64,000 nucleotides of DNA, taken from Prunus persica (taxonomy: Eukaryota > Streptophyta > Magnoliopsida > Rosales > Rosaceae). The notes beneath the pieces are model-generated. The model worked only from the letters and a program-made list of their open reading frames with translations, was not told the origin of the DNA and ran no database searches. Below, piece after piece: positions 11,623 to 47,011 of the stretch. Positions within the stretch are counted from its first letter, which is position 1, and each line of letters opens with the position of its first letter. Location: assembly GCF_000346465.2 (NCBI RefSeq), contig NC_034010.1:20428335-20492334 (forward strand). The letters are read 5' to 3'. The position numbers and the translations under genes are program-made.

Positions 11623-13002
11623 TTACAATGCTGTTGAGGTCACAGGAGGAGGAAGCTGAATTCCTGGCCTTGCATTCCATCCTTTCCGTTGCCTATACGC
11701 CTCGATTGCCTTGACTCGAACCCTCTCCTTAGAAGCATCTTGTACATTCTTCAATGCCTTCACAAAACAGGGGAAGTTTATAATTAACTGAAGAACTTTA
11801 ATCTGTACTGTATCATAAAGAATGTATTTTGCTACCTTAGGCACAACCAACTTTGGAGGAGCTTGAACTACGTCTCCAAATTTGATTTCCTCACGTCCAG
11901 GAAAGTCTATATTCTCTTCTTTCTTGCCCTTTCTCTTTTTGTTTTTCTTTGCTTCCAAGTACCTGATTATAAAAAGCTTCTCAGTTGTTACCAATCAGTA
12001 GAAGATGGGTAAGCTTGATTCATTTGATCACCGCAATGATACAATAACCCAAGAAAATTGCAATTTGTTCACTTTTCCAGATGATTCATTTACAAGCATT
12101 CTGATACAAGAACATAAGGCAGTCATTCTGACCCTGCTATATTATCTATGCAGCATTCCACTTCCAGGGAGCTAAACATTCAATACTTTCATTCGAAAAA
12201 GGTGTTAAAATACGTACCTTTTCTTGCGCTCCTTTCTTTTTAGACGAGTTTCTGATTGCTTCGATGCTTCTGTTTCAAACCGAAGGTCATGCACTTGCTT
12301 TCTCTTTCTTTTCTTCTTTCTCTTCTCATCTGTATGTTGAGGTTCCAAATTCCCAGCATCACCCTCATCTTCAAAACCAGTCTCGAAGTCCACTTCATCC
12401 GTGGGTTTCTGTTCACATAACCATTGTTTTTTTTACTTTGTTATACAACATGCCAATGTCACCAACTCAAATTCAATGTGAGCAATCATCAGTAATAATT
12501 AAACTAAGCCTCAATAACATTGAATTGCAATTTTTGCACAAAAAACTTGCCTCAAGTTTCAATCAAACTGTCCAAACCAGACCCGAAGCCAAAACCCACA
12601 ATTTCAAAAACATATGCATATATAACTTTTGTAACATAAGTGCAACGACAAGGCAAGCACTTACTGGTTCAGCAGCATCAACTCCATTTTCCCTCTTTTT
12701 TCGTTCAGCAGCTTTTACGACCTTGAAAGAAGAGTCTGAAACCCATCGATAACAAACAATTGACAACAGTAAGTTTAAACAGGGAGAAAATTAAGTAAAA
12801 ATATTTTTTCTTTCGAAAAAAAGAAAACAATAAGTGAAGAAGAAACCTTGAGGGTCATGAGATTTAGTGAAGGCGAGGAGTTTGCGAAGTTTAGAGGGCA
12901 AAGCGTCGGCTTGGGAATAATCAGGTGGTGGCGGCAGCCTTGTGTAGCCTCCGTGCGCTGCATTGTAGTTCTTCTCTCTTCGTCTCCTTCCTTTACCTCC
13001 CA

Positions 13003-13003
<1 letters not shown>
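11623..13003 (-). CDS. CCDC137-like basic coiled-coil protein
   Basis: Five exons on the minus strand: 12847-13003, 12665-12735, 12218-12408, 11836-11962 and 11623-11757. They join to 226 residues with consistent phases. The N-terminus MGGKGRRRREKNY, the Lys/Arg-rich middle (KRKKKRKRKQ, RLKRKERKK) and the segment NIDFPGREEIKFGDVVQAPP match what I know of plant proteins annotated as coiled-coil domain-containing protein 137. The C-terminus carries the block AIEAYRQRKGW. The animal relative is a nuclear/nucleolar protein, and the dense basic clusters here also argue for nucleolar targeting; the molecular role is not known. The 5' leader runs into a (CT)n tract immediately upstream of the ATG. 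The gene looks complete. Confidence 0.82.

Positions 13004-13004
<1 letters not shown>

Positions 13005-13041
<37 letters not shown>
13005..13041 (-). repeat. (CT)n tract at the 5' end of the CCDC137-like gene
   Basis: About 18 CT units lie directly upstream of the minus-strand ATG at 13003, so the mRNA leader would read as (GA)n. Other genes in this window have similar tracts near their starts. Confidence 0.7.
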
Positions 13042-13042
<1 letters not shown>

Positions 13043-13276
13043 AACCCTAAATCACTGTAATTAGGTGGCTGTGGCTTTTTGGGCTTATTTGAGGCCCATC
13101 CTCCTACCCATCTTCTCTTTTCTTGACCCGGTAAAAATTATTTCAAGGAAATATAAAATCTCAGCTTATCTTTCATGAATACTAGCCCCTTGACACATGC
13201 TCACGTATGTGCCAATTGGTTTTCTTTTTCTTTTTTATTTTATTTTTAGAATTAATAAAAGATAACAGGGTAGTTA

Positions 13277-13563
13277 TCTATATATATAAAGCAAAAGGCA
13301 GAGAATGGTGAAACATTCAAAATACCAGAAAATGCCCTTGGTTAATGCAAACATTAAGAATTGAAATTATTAATTAAATGAGGATAATATGGTAAATTCA
13401 CAATTTTTCGTATTAAAAAAATTAAAATTAAAAGAAAATTCAGATAATGGGTCCTATTTTTATGGAACACAAATATCCATTATCTTTTTTAATTCTAAAA
13501 TAAATTTAAATTTTTTTTAAAAAAAACCTCTCGCATGCGCGGAAGCGCGTGCAGAGAGGCTAG
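13277..13563 (+). mobile_element. Small Helitron
   Basis: It starts with TC after an A (13276) and ends with CTAG before a T (13564), the A|TC...CTAG|T arrangement of plant Helitrons. Just before the end lies a strong hairpin: GCATGCGC, loop GGAA, GCGCGTGC, extended by CCTCT/AGAGG. The 5' end TCTATATATATAAAGC is also typical. At 287 bp it has no coding capacity and is a non-autonomous copy. It causes no target duplication, as expected. Confidence 0.85.
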
Positions 13564-13756
13564 TGTTCCATAAAAGTAGGACCTATTATCTTATTTTGTT
13601 TTTAATTTTAATTTTTTTAATATTAAAAAATGTGAATTTACCATATTATCCTCATTTAATTAATAATTTCAATTCTTAATGTTTGAATTAACAAAGGGCA
13701 TTTTCTGGTATTTTGAATGTTTCACCATTCTCTGCCTTTTGCTTTATATATATAGA
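13564..13756 (-). mobile_element. Inverted partial copy of the same Helitron
   Basis: Read on the minus strand, this block begins TCTATATATATAAAGC (13756 downward). It matches the adjacent Helitron closely up to the words TATGGAACA and stops exactly at the CTAG end of the first copy. It lacks its own hairpin and CTAG. The two together form an almost 200-bp inverted repeat with the hairpin near the centre. Confidence 0.8.
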
Positions 13757-15014
13757 TATATATAGATTCACCAAAATACTCTCTAATCCTAAGTCCTAAT
13801 TTTAGCCTGAATTTATTAATTTATTTTTCAAGAAAAATAAAAAAAGAACAACTCCAAACTTGCTCTTAGGTAGTTTTATAGAGAAAGAAAAAAAATTGTA
13901 ATCTGCGTCCCATACTTTTAGTGTGAATTTACCTAAATTTTAAGAGTGTCGATTACAATTAGCACTCATGTAATTTAATTAGTATCAGTCACCCAAAAAC
14001 TTTCTTTTTCAAACTTAACAAACAAATTGAAGTTACGGACTGTTACACTACATTGAAACTAACCACTATTTTTTTCAAGTGGGTGACCGTATTTTCACTT
14101 ACATTTACACTAAATTGATGATGTGTAGTGTAGACAATTTTTCAACTCTTTATATCTTAAAAGGTTTGAGGCCTTTTAAATAAAGGAAACTAATATATGC
14201 GGACAACGCTAATGGGTATAACTCAGTTAGTTGAACTCTTCCAATTCTACTAATGTGGGCAGAAGAAGACACCTGTTTTTGTATAGCATCAATTAGCATC
14301 CATTGTGAACAGAAATTAGGCTCACCAGTGTCATGTGCGGTCAAACCGATTTTGTAACTTTAAGATTGATTTTGTCAATTTGTTACATATAGGACGTCCT
14401 GTATCACCTTTTTTTTTTTTTTTTTTTTTTTTTCGGGGTCTGAAAAAGTCTGGTATCATCTTAAGTAGACAAAATAATAACTTAAATTTGGGGTTGGGAT
14501 AAAAATGCAGACAAATTGTAAACCATAATAACGTAACAACTACTTCCAGTGGAAATTTCGACTGATTCAGTTCAGTTTGGCACAAGGAAACCAAGTTTCA
14601 ATCAATCGCTCTTAATGAACAGTCCTGGCAGCCAAATCCAGTACTTTACAAGAATGAATAGCTTCTATATTTTCATTCACTAAAATTAATTTATAAAAAA
14701 TCAATGGACAAAAATGAACAGCTCGAGGCCCCGATAGACTTGAACTCATCGTCTCAATGTACATACTTACAACCGAATTGAGTCAAAAAAAACCCTCGCA
14801 GCAACTCTAATAACCTGTAACTCTAGGTATAAAGATAGGGTTTTTCTGCTTACCTAATACACATATGTTACACTCAAAACACAGCTCAAAACTGAATGAA
14901 TTGGCTCGATTAACAAACAGGGGGAGCCGCTGGCATGCCCTTGCAGTTCTTGCCTTGGTGGTAAATTGTATTGGGTATTTCTGTATCCTTTTCCTTTTCC
15001 AGCATGTCCTAAAA
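13757..15014. other. Spacer with a long poly-T tract
   Basis: No gene recognised. It holds a run of about 27 T (14408-14434) and an AT-rich background. The final part before 15015 is probably the 3' UTR of the BEACH gene. Confidence 0.5.
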
Positions 15015-38439
<23,425 letters not shown>

Positions 38440-39620
38440 TATAATACAGCTCTATAAATTATTCATATATACACCGAGTTACCTATAAAAAAAAAATGAA
38501 AATAAATGAGGCATCCATATCATTCCAGTCAACCCTGTGAAACAATTATTCAATATGGAAATAAAGCTAATAATTGGCAGTCAATAACTTTCAAGCTAAA
38601 ATTTAGTGGGATACCAGTAAATTCAACAAAATTATTCAATATCCACACAAAAGAATAAATTTGTGGATATTACAATAAATTGAAAACACTTTCCACGGGT
38701 AAGATCATACAAAATAAAATAAAAAATTCCTATGTTATCTTCAAAATTCATTCCAAAAAAAAAAAATTTTAAACAAAACAGCTCTTATCGCACACCACAT
38801 AGTCTTCTCTAGCTGGAACTTGTATAGAAGAAACAATCTCCATTTGGAACTCTTCTAGCAGTCTATTGCTTAGTGCTCCGAGTTGGGTTCACTTAAAGTA
38901 AACCCAATTTCATGGTAGTCCACAAGACATTAGCTACTGACTATTTACTCTAAATTTCCAAGTCCATATTTCCCTGCACTTTTTGGAAGCCAAAAAATCG
39001 TTTCACAAAGACTACCCTTTTAACTCACGCAGAGAACAGAATTGAAGGTTTCAATCAAAAAAGTAAAGAAACTACAAGGATTTCACGGATCTATCCAAGG
39101 AAGGAACCAAAACACTCACATATTCATGCATGCGTATTCATATACATATACATTTACTTATTCCCAACTATTGAAATGGAGATCGATCTCGCTGCGCATT
39201 GTGGGTTTTACATGAATGCTGCGGATCGATCATGTTCATCAGACTACTGACCTATTTGTGTGTGAGTGTATACCAGCTTGTCGTAGCTAAAGAAAATGCA
39301 CAAATCAGAATGAAATGGCAATTGATTGATATTGAAAAACACAACACAAGCAGTGATTAAATTCAAAATTAAAATTAAAATTTAGAAAGAAAAAAATGCG
39401 TCAACGAGGGAGGAAATTAAATTAAATACCTTGGAAAACAGGATCGGGAAAATGGCGATGAAGTTGCAGCGATTACAGAATCCAGAAAATTGGAAAAGAA
39501 AATGAAAAGGGAAAAAATTGCAGAGAAAAGGAGCGAGATGTTTCAGAAAGAGAAGGCGAATTAGGCGCGAGAGAGATGGTGGATTTCGCAGGTAATAGAG
39601 TTTGTGTGTGGGTCTGGAGG
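38440..39620 (-). other. Probable 5' UTR exon and leader intron of the BEACH gene
   Basis: Upstream of the ATG at 38439 the minus strand reads TTTATAG|GTAACTC near 38481, a plausible acceptor. About 950 bases farther, near 39430, TTCCAAG|GTATTT is a plausible donor. A purine/pyrimidine-rich block (39430-39600) would be the first, non-coding exon. Large plant genes often have such a leader intron, but this is inferred from splice-site form only. Confidence 0.4.
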
Positions 39621-39639
39621 TCTGGTTGCCTTGCCCAGT

Positions 39640-41621
39640 CAAAAATCAAAACAATATGACCCAATGGGCTTGCTTTTCCAATTTCTTTCACTTTCTCGGT
39701 ACGGAAAAATATTTTTAAATCGCAAAAAATGAGGAATGGAAAGAAAAATATTGAATTTTTTGTAACTATAGGGAAAAGACATACCAAAATAGGAGGATTA
39801 ATGGGTTTTAGACATAATTAAATTTTAATACCATTATTTTTCACCATTTGACAGCCGAGGAGAATGTTCACCACTTTTTCTTTTTCTTTTTTGTTGGTGA
39901 AGCATATGCATGAAAAATAACACGTGGCATGCAATCAAAAGAAATAATCATTTTTGTGCCATGTCAAATACAATTTAGGTTAAAGCACCATGTGGGATGC
40001 AAGGGGTCCAATTGGAGAAAAAAAAACTCACTAGACACTAGACACTTGTTAGTTTATAATTTATTCTTAATGTGTTGTATTTTTTTCTACTTAAAGTACA
40101 GGGTTTAACCCAATAGAAAATAACATTGACTTGCAGACAAGAGGTCTCAATTGCAACTCCAATGACATCTTCGTTGTGTGTGTGTGAGAAACATCCCTCC
40201 CCTCTAACTTAGACTATCTATTATACTCAACAAAAATAAAAATACATCATTGTGTTTTTTTTCAAAGTATTAAACTTGAATGATTTTTTTCTAAAATGTA
40301 AAGTTATAATGGGTCTATATGTGAAAAGTCCTTAAAAATTCTGAGTGTGTTTTTTTCATTTTCTATTTTTTCCCATCCCGCATTAATTTTTACAGTTTAT
40401 TTTTACAATTAATCAATGTTTAAAATTATTAAAAAGGGCACACTTGAAAATAATTTTTTTATTAAAAATAAAAAAACAAGACAAAACCTACGGCTGCCAT
40501 GGAAGCCCATCTTCCATTACAATCCACCTAAAGGGCTGCTGCATCATGGATAAAAGGAGGTACACCATGGTTTTGTGAGTAACAACCCAAGAGATTTTGA
40601 CAAAACAAACAGAAACTAACAAGCCAAATGGATGAGATATTTTTTTCATAAGTCATATGTAGCGGTAAGAATAGGAGACTTTTACTTGAAGGAATAGATG
40701 TGCGCTGCCCCATGGTAGCCTTCTTTATTTGGTTTGATTTTTAGGGTTAGAGAGAGGAAGAAGAATGGAAAGGGCGTACCAAACAATCAACGCACTTACC
40801 CAGTATAGTATAAGCTTGGAGATCATAGACAAATCCTCCGATCCAAGCTTTGATAGTGCGTGGAGATAAATTTACAATAAATTTAGGTTTTAGCCATAAA
40901 AAAACTTTCACTTTTGGAAAAAGCTAAAGCTTTTTCAAAAAAGACAGAAAAACCTCTCGACTTTCAAATCAAAGACATACCTCAAAGTGACAAGTCATGT
41001 GATGAGGGTTGTAGGCTTAGTTGTCTCATTGCTCTGATTCAAGTATGTTTTAAGTCTCGACTAAAGAGAAATACTTACATACCTCGAAATGACAAGTTAT
41101 GTGATGAGTGTTGTCAAAACAATTATCTTAAAGCATAATGAATGTTGTAGGAATATATATCTCATCACTGTGTTTTAGGTAAGTTTTACCACACAATAAT
41201 AGGCCAAGCCATCATTACTATATTCTATTTCTTATAGACGCTTTTATCATTACAATTCTAGGTTTTTTGCAATGGAAGTTAGCAACTTCTAATCAAGTAT
41301 GTGTATGGTGGTTGATATATATTTTGGCATAGGATATTAACAAATTATACATTGCAAATCAAACAATGTAGCCCTATTAGGGAAAGAGCTCACATAGGTG
41401 GATCCGACACCTAAAAAAGATATGATTAACAATATAAATCAAACAAGAAGGGAGAAGGTACAATAAATATAACCTCAGCTTATAAGCTAATTTGACCGAC
41501 ATAGGAATTATTTAAACGGGCCCGTGGAATGGAACCATCTCATGCCCAAAATTTGAGCCAAGTTTTCTGAATAAACTTTTTTGGCCCACGGGGCGATGTG
41601 GATGGGAGACAGGCATATGAT
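39640..41621. other. Long AT-rich spacer without recognised gene
   Basis: Only short chance reading frames. I saw no conserved protein words, tRNA or clear transposon ends. The block 40910-41130 holds two imperfect copies of a GACAAGT(C/T)ATGTGATGAG(G/T)GTTGT segment, a minor local repeat. Confidence 0.45.
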
Positions 41622-41738
41622 TCACAACTTCTTTGACAAGACAGGGACCTTAAGCTTCTGGCTAGAGCAGTTGCAGTGCCATTCACATATGTAATATTTG
41701 TTCCCACGAGTCTTCAAGGTTATTTTGTCATTTCCACT

Positions 41739-43220
41739 GTCGTGGGTAGGGGTGGGCACGGTTCGGTTTGGTCTGGTTTCACCCTCAAACCACAGCTGAA
41801 CCAATTAAACTTTTACGGTTCGGTGTGGTTCGGTTTGAGCTAAAATTAAAATGAAAACCGAACCAAACCAAACCATTCATATCCGGTTCGGTACGGTTTG
41901 GTTCGGCCAATTTAGCATAAAAGAAAACATCATTTTCTCTGTGTCACCGAACATGTTCATTCTCAAGTTTCCTAATATCAAACGCATAAAACATTCACTA
42001 ATCATACAAGAGGTAAAGAAAAAACATACAAAGAAAAGAAGCTGCAAGCAATAATAATTATTAGAGAACATGATTCTCAAAGAAATACAATCTTATTGTG
42101 CTTAATTATATAGTTATTACAAAGGAAAAAATAGGACTGGTGGTTTGGTGGCAATTCTCCACACTTGTATCTTCCCAAGTGCTGCACCAGCTTTTGTGTG
42201 GTATTAAAAACACTAAGGAGGCATGAGATTCCTCTGTTGGTTTCCTCCCCACGCATGTCTCTTCTGTTGTTCACAACATTTGATCTTCTCTCTTGTGAAC
42301 AGGCATCAAGCATTAATATCACATAAGCAACATTTTATATACATTATTCTATGAACAAAACTAAATCAAAGCAAGGTATGCTACAGTCTTTTTGTACAAT
42401 AAAATAGATTAGCATATTTTACAACCATAAAAATGAAAAATTAGGCCTCATAGAAAATACCATTTTATTTTTCAACTCTCTAACTTTTTATATATAACCA
42501 GTTATTGGAGACAATACAAAAAATAAAGTAGTAGACAGAACTAGCATATTTTACAAACCCAGCTGATGATGACGATCCACCACCAACAATATTCCCATAA
42601 TCAATCCTTGCATAACCTGGTGGTCGATGATGGAACTTGGGTTTTGTAGAGATGGATTTCGCTGAGGACAAATGGGTGGGTTTCGCCGAGTTCGAATCAT
42701 GTTGGCTTGAGTTAGCGTCGAGGGAGAGGGAGAGGGAGATGTAGCAGAGAGACAAAGAGAGAGGGAGAGGTAGCAGAGAGAGGGAGGGGTAGCAGAGAGA
42801 GATGGAGAAATAATGAGAGGGAGTTGCGGCTAGGGTTAAGAGACGAAGGAAGGGAGATAGGAGAGAGGCTCTTCTGAGGGAGAGAGAATGGTTAGATAAC
42901 TTAGATGTGTCCATGAGTTGTAGTTTTGGAGTCCAATCAAGTGTTGCAGGGTACCTGGTACACTCTTAAATAACCACTCAAACCTTGCCACATGTAAACT
43001 AAATTAAATAAATAATAAATTGATTTATAATCGGTCCGGTTCGGTTTAGGACAGTTTTTAAAACTCTCAAACCACAGCTGAACTAAACCAAACCGGTTCG
43101 GTTTGGTTTTTCAAAATGTTGACTTTTTCTTTGGTCAAAACCAAACCAAACCAATCCAATATAATCGGTTCGGCCGGATTGACCGGATCGGCCGGATTGA
43201 TGCCCACCCCTAGTCGTGGG
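41739..43220. mobile_element. hAT-type non-autonomous element B, 1466 bp
   Basis: The element is 41747-43212, with terminal inverted repeats TAGGGGTGGGCA and TGCCCACCCCTA. The 8-base target duplication GTCGTGGG is perfect (41739-41746, 43213-43220). Subterminal regions are packed with GGTTCGGTTTGG and its complement. No transposase was found; the longest frame (42480-42914) is low-complexity and not convincing. It interrupts exon 2 of the phytocyanin pseudogene. Confidence 0.92.
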
Positions 43221-43289
43221 CACCCTTGTTTGGAGATGCAACACATTGATCATACCCAGTGGAATTTACTTCTATAACATTGTGGTCAT

Positions 43290-43637
43290 CTCTGTGGTGC
43301 AGTGCAGTTGTGCTTGAGTTTGACTCAACAACTGCGGTACACCTGCTTAACAAAAATGTGGAAGACTTTCATCCTCTTGCTTCTATGTTGCGGGGATGCC
43401 AGGATTATATAAACAAAAATTGGGTATTCATCATGTATATCGTGAGTGCAACATGGTAGCGAATAAACTAGCTGAATTTGGTTCATGTCTTGAGTTGGGT
43501 CTGTCAACTTTTCAAGACCCTCCTGACAGTATTAGGTCATTTCTTGGTGAAGATTTACTTAGAATCTATAGGCCTTGAGCCATTGCTTAATTTCTTTGTT
43601 GGACATTAGCCCCGTTTCTTCACAAAAAAAAAAAAAA
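43290..43637 (+). mobile_element. LINE RNase H-like 3' fragment with poly-A
   Basis: Plus-strand words AVVLEFDSTTAVHLLNKNV and, in a second frame, VYRECNMVANKLAEFG belong to the RNase H-like domain at the end of plant LINE ORF2. A frameshift separates them. A run of 15 A closes the element at 43622-43637. It lies in the intron of the phytocyanin pseudogene, opposite to its direction. The left border is blurred. Confidence 0.75.
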
Positions 43638-44015
43638 ACTATGGGAAACATAATAAAACCAAGAAGTGAATTATGTTGTTAATCCCACAAACAAACATCA
43701 ATAAAAAAGGCAAATTAATGAATTAATGCCTTACAACCAATGATATTCTTACACGTGTTATTGTTTTATATATTTAAATGGGATGTTTGGTTGTTGGGTC
43801 AAAAAAAAATGCAAGAAGATAATGTGTGTTTAGTTGTATGTTGAATAAATTTGATCAAAATAAATTACAAATGACCAAATCTATGAGAATTTGAAGAGCA
43901 ACATGATGAATGTAGCAAAGAAAAGGCAGTTGTCTGCTAAGTAGTAATAATCACCTAATACATCTCCAACGTAGAAAGTCTTGCCATCAAGCCAAGCATA
44001 GTAATCAACTTCAGA

Positions 44016-45173
44016 ATTCCAGCCAAGGACAGATCTTGGAATTTTACTGGGGTGGACTAATTTTTTATTTTTTTCTTAAAGCAACCGGCATCCATGCCAC
44101 AAGTGCAGGAGACTTTTTTCCCATCACGCATGGTGCGACTTAAAATTTTTCAAAAATAATTTCCTATCATGCCCGTAGCGCAACTCAAAATTTAACAAAC
44201 AAACTATAAATCATAAAAACTTAACAATAACAATTAAAATTGAAAATTAGATAAAAATAAAGAGAGAAACTTACTAAGATTGAAGAACCCACTAAAGATA
44301 TGTTGATACAATTTGGAGAGGAAGAGAGTCACTTCATCTTTGGTTCTCTCGTGCTTTTAGGCTTTTATGCATTTTTTTTTGTTTGGCTTGGCTTGCTTCC
44401 TAGTTGGAGGCTTGTTTTTTTTTTTTTTGGGTCAGATTTGGAGGTTTTTGTTCTATTATTTTCATTGGTTTGTTTGGTATGTTTACTATCCATAATTAGT
44501 TTAGGAGGAATTGAATTGAGGAGGAATTGGATTGAGGAGAATTAGATTCCGGATTCTTATTGAAGTTGTTTATTAAACCATATGGATTGAGGGGAGTTAG
44601 ATTCCGGATTTCTATTGAAATTGTTTACTAAATCATGTGGAATTGGGGTAGGAATGGTTCTAATTACTAAAATGTCTTTGTTGTTAGGCTAAAGTAGATG
44701 ACAAATTTTAAAATTTTAAAATTGTGTGAGGATATAATTGGTAAAAAAGATGAATTTCTATTGAGTTAGTTCTCCAGGAATTAGAATACCACCTCCTACC
44801 CAAGAATTGAATTTCTCCAAAATCAAGAATTCAATTCCTCATTTTGTGTGGGCCCCACTTACTTTTTAATTCCTTGATGTGAAGTTAACGCAGGAATTTT
44901 CCATAGGTGGAATTCAATTCCTGATGAGAATTCCAATTTCTGATTAGTAAACACACCATTAGTGGATTCCTTATCCACTCTTTGTGTGTGGGGTTAAAGA
45001 TGGCTAAGTGGGTAGCCTTCTTTTTATATAGAGTGATAGGCAAACTTATGTGTAGAAGGGTAGGCTAGTTTCTAAAATTCCTAAGTTAGCCTGCACTTTT
45101 AAGCTTATTTACTAAATCAGGACTGGGCTGGAGCCCACTCCAGCCTAAGTGTAGATCCGTCCTTGATTCCAGC
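44016..45173. mobile_element. hAT-type non-autonomous element C, 1142 bp
   Basis: The element is 44024-45165. Its ends are CAAGGACAGATCT and AGATCCGTCCTTG, inverted with one mismatch. The 8-base word ATTCCAGC flanks both sides (44016-44023, 45166-45173). It splits exon 1 of the phytocyanin pseudogene. No transposase was seen. The interior contains another inverted-repeat block (about 44475-44960). Confidence 0.85.
44475..44960. repeat. Inverted-repeat MITE nested in hAT element C
   Basis: The left end TGGTATGTTTACTA and the complement of the right end, TGGTGTGTTTACTAATC, agree. Both arms continue with GGAATTGAATT-type words. The interior is non-coding. The target duplication is not clear, so borders are approximate. 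Confidence 0.55.
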
Positions 45174-45901
45174 CATCTGCATCTCTAACAATGTATTCTT
45201 TTGCCAACGCGGTGATCTAGAAAATGGTGAACGCAATCAGAAGAAGAGCGATAGTTCGTGCCATGTTAAGCAAATTAATTCTGGATTTTCCATTTGAATT
45301 GATCACTTGTATTATGCATTGTCGGCCTCATAATCCTAACTATAATAGGATGCTAAGAGTGCTTAGCACAACAATCATATACATATAGGTTAAATGGTGC
45401 TTTGGTCACACCGTTGTGATGAAAATATACAGTTGGAGGTTCTTGTCATGTTAAATAATGCTATATATGTAATTATAAAAATAAATAAAAAACTCAAAGG
45501 AATTTAATTTGGAACCTGATTAAAACTTCGTTTGGCCCAAGAGAGCCATTTTAGTCAGATGCAAATTACAACCGTTAAAAGCATCCTACTTGAAAATCTT
45601 GTTATAACTTTACCAATTTATGGGTGCGATGTGGAACAGAATGTGAGTTGTCAAGCCACATTCTAGACTATAAAGCACTATATGCAACATGATAAATCAC
45701 TTGTTGCTCAAGTGATTAAGATGCATTTATCATTTTCGAGATCGCGTGTCCGATTCTCCTTCGGTCATATCACTTTGGATTAAAGCGTGTCTGATTCCCC
45801 TTTGGTAATATCACTTTGGATTAAAAGAAAAAACATGCGACATGAGTAAAGAGAGAAGAGAATCATGCTATCTTTACTTCATTGACAAGAAAAGAGCAAC
45901 C

Positions 45902-45907
<6 letters not shown>

Positions 45908-45932
<25 letters not shown>
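45908..45932. repeat. (TA)n microsatellite
   Basis: About 12 TA units, in the spacer between the phytocyanin pseudogene and the intact phytocyanin gene. Nothing else is seen in 45265-46136 apart from a small duplication of GATTC(C/T)CCTTTGGT-type words near 45750-45810. Confidence 0.85.
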
Positions 45933-46136
45933 AGTGACCTCAGCCAATAAGGTGGTCGGTCCAACATAGAACTTATATAATCACACAACACTCATATAGC
46001 AGCCAAATCTAAACCTCTGCCTTCCATTTGGACTTTCCAAATCACCTGAAATCTCAAGATTCTCAACCAAGCTTTTCTCAGGGTGGTGCTAATTTGGGTG
46101 AAGACACAGGCAGGCATACATGAGGATGAGGGACAT

Positions 46137-46763
46137 CTAGTTTTGTAAGACACTGACCTTAAGCTTCTGGTCAGTGTAATCACAGTGCCATTGACATATG
46201 TAATAGTTGTCCCTGGGAGAGCTCAACGTTATCACGTCGTTGCCGCTGTCATAAGAACCCCAGTTTGGAGATGCACTGCATTTATCATACCCGTCAGCAT
46301 CAACTACAATCACATTGTGGTCACCTGCATTGTAATTGAAAACTGGGAAACCAAAAACCAAGATGTCAATTATTATAGTTATACTATCACAAACAAAGAG
46401 GAGCAAAATGCTTACTTAGTAAGAACAGAACCAAACCAAGGAAAAAATTTAAGTTTCAAGAAAAGAAAAACGATGATCAATCAATGCAGCAAAGAAGTTC
46501 GTACAGCAACCAAGGAATTTTATGATGATTATTTTTCTAGTTGAATGCCGCAAGGAGAAGGCAGCAATTTGTTGCATCTGCACGCTAATAATCAGTTAAT
46601 TACCTAACACATCTCCCACATAGAAGGTTTTGCCATCAAGCCAAGCATAGTAATCGACTCCAGAATTCCAGCCTTCATCATCTCCAACAACATACTCTGT
46701 TGCCAAAACCATGCTAGGAAAAACGATAAGCGCAATCGCAAGAAGATCGATGGCTCGTGCCAT
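46137..46763 (-). CDS. Phytocyanin (small blue-copper-type apoplastic protein)
   Basis: Two exons, 46604-46763 and 46137-46342, joined in phase 1 to 121 residues. A signal peptide (MARAIDLLAIALIVFPSMVLA) precedes TEYVVGDDEGWN, the conserved phytocyanin opening. Later words are DHNVIVVDADGYDKC and YYICQWHCDYTDQKLKV. Phytocyanins are secreted one-domain cupredoxins with a single copper bound by His-Cys-His-Met/Gln. Here the His of DHNV is present. The second ligand loop reads C-Q-W-H-C, so Cys and His are separated by two residues, not the usual four, and Gln stands where plantacyanins have Met, as in stellacyanins. There is no C-terminal GPI tail. It is closest to the plantacyanin/basic-blue group by size. 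The intact frame suggests a functional protein, but copper binding is uncertain. Confidence 0.88.
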
Positions 46764-47011
46764 GTTTTAAGCTGATATGATCTTGTCCATCCCTTTGAAG
46801 GTAGAAATCACTTCTATAGGGCTGGCTTGCATGCTTGGCATAAACAGATATGTGTATAAACATATAGATAGGTTAATAGTGCTTTGGTCATACCGTTGTG
46901 GTGAGAACATGAGAATATACAGTTGGGAGGTTCTTTGTCATCATGTTTATCAATTTTGGCTACAACATTACATGTTTCTCTAACTGTAAAATACAAACTC
47001 ATGCTGATTTA

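Larger units (their letters stand above)
41622..45264 (-). pseudogene. Phytocyanin pseudogene broken by three insertions
   Basis: Minus strand. The 5' end is at 45264 (ATG) with a signal-peptide-like start MARTIALLLIAFTIF, then an in-frame TAG, then ALAKEYIVRDADGWN. Coding sequence is cut at 45174/44023 by a hAT-type element and resumes as SEVDYYAWLDGKTFYVGDVL to a donor at 43955. The second exon (43290-43213) reads DHNVIEVNSTGYDQCVASPN. It is cut at 43213/41746 by another hAT element and resumes as DSGNDKITLKTRGNKYYICE to a stop at 41622. A LINE fragment sits in the intron. The parent family is the small blue-copper apoplastic proteins; the closest relative is the intact gene at 46137-46763. 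It cannot make a full protein. Confidence 0.88.

Noticed and set aside
42480..42914. Minus-strand 144-codon open frame inside hAT element B
   Set aside because: Low-complexity Ser/Leu-rich translation of purine repeats; no transposase motifs.
45900..45935. TA repeat as possible CRISPR-like or origin sequence
   Set aside because: Simple microsatellite in a plant genome; no spacers or repeat units.
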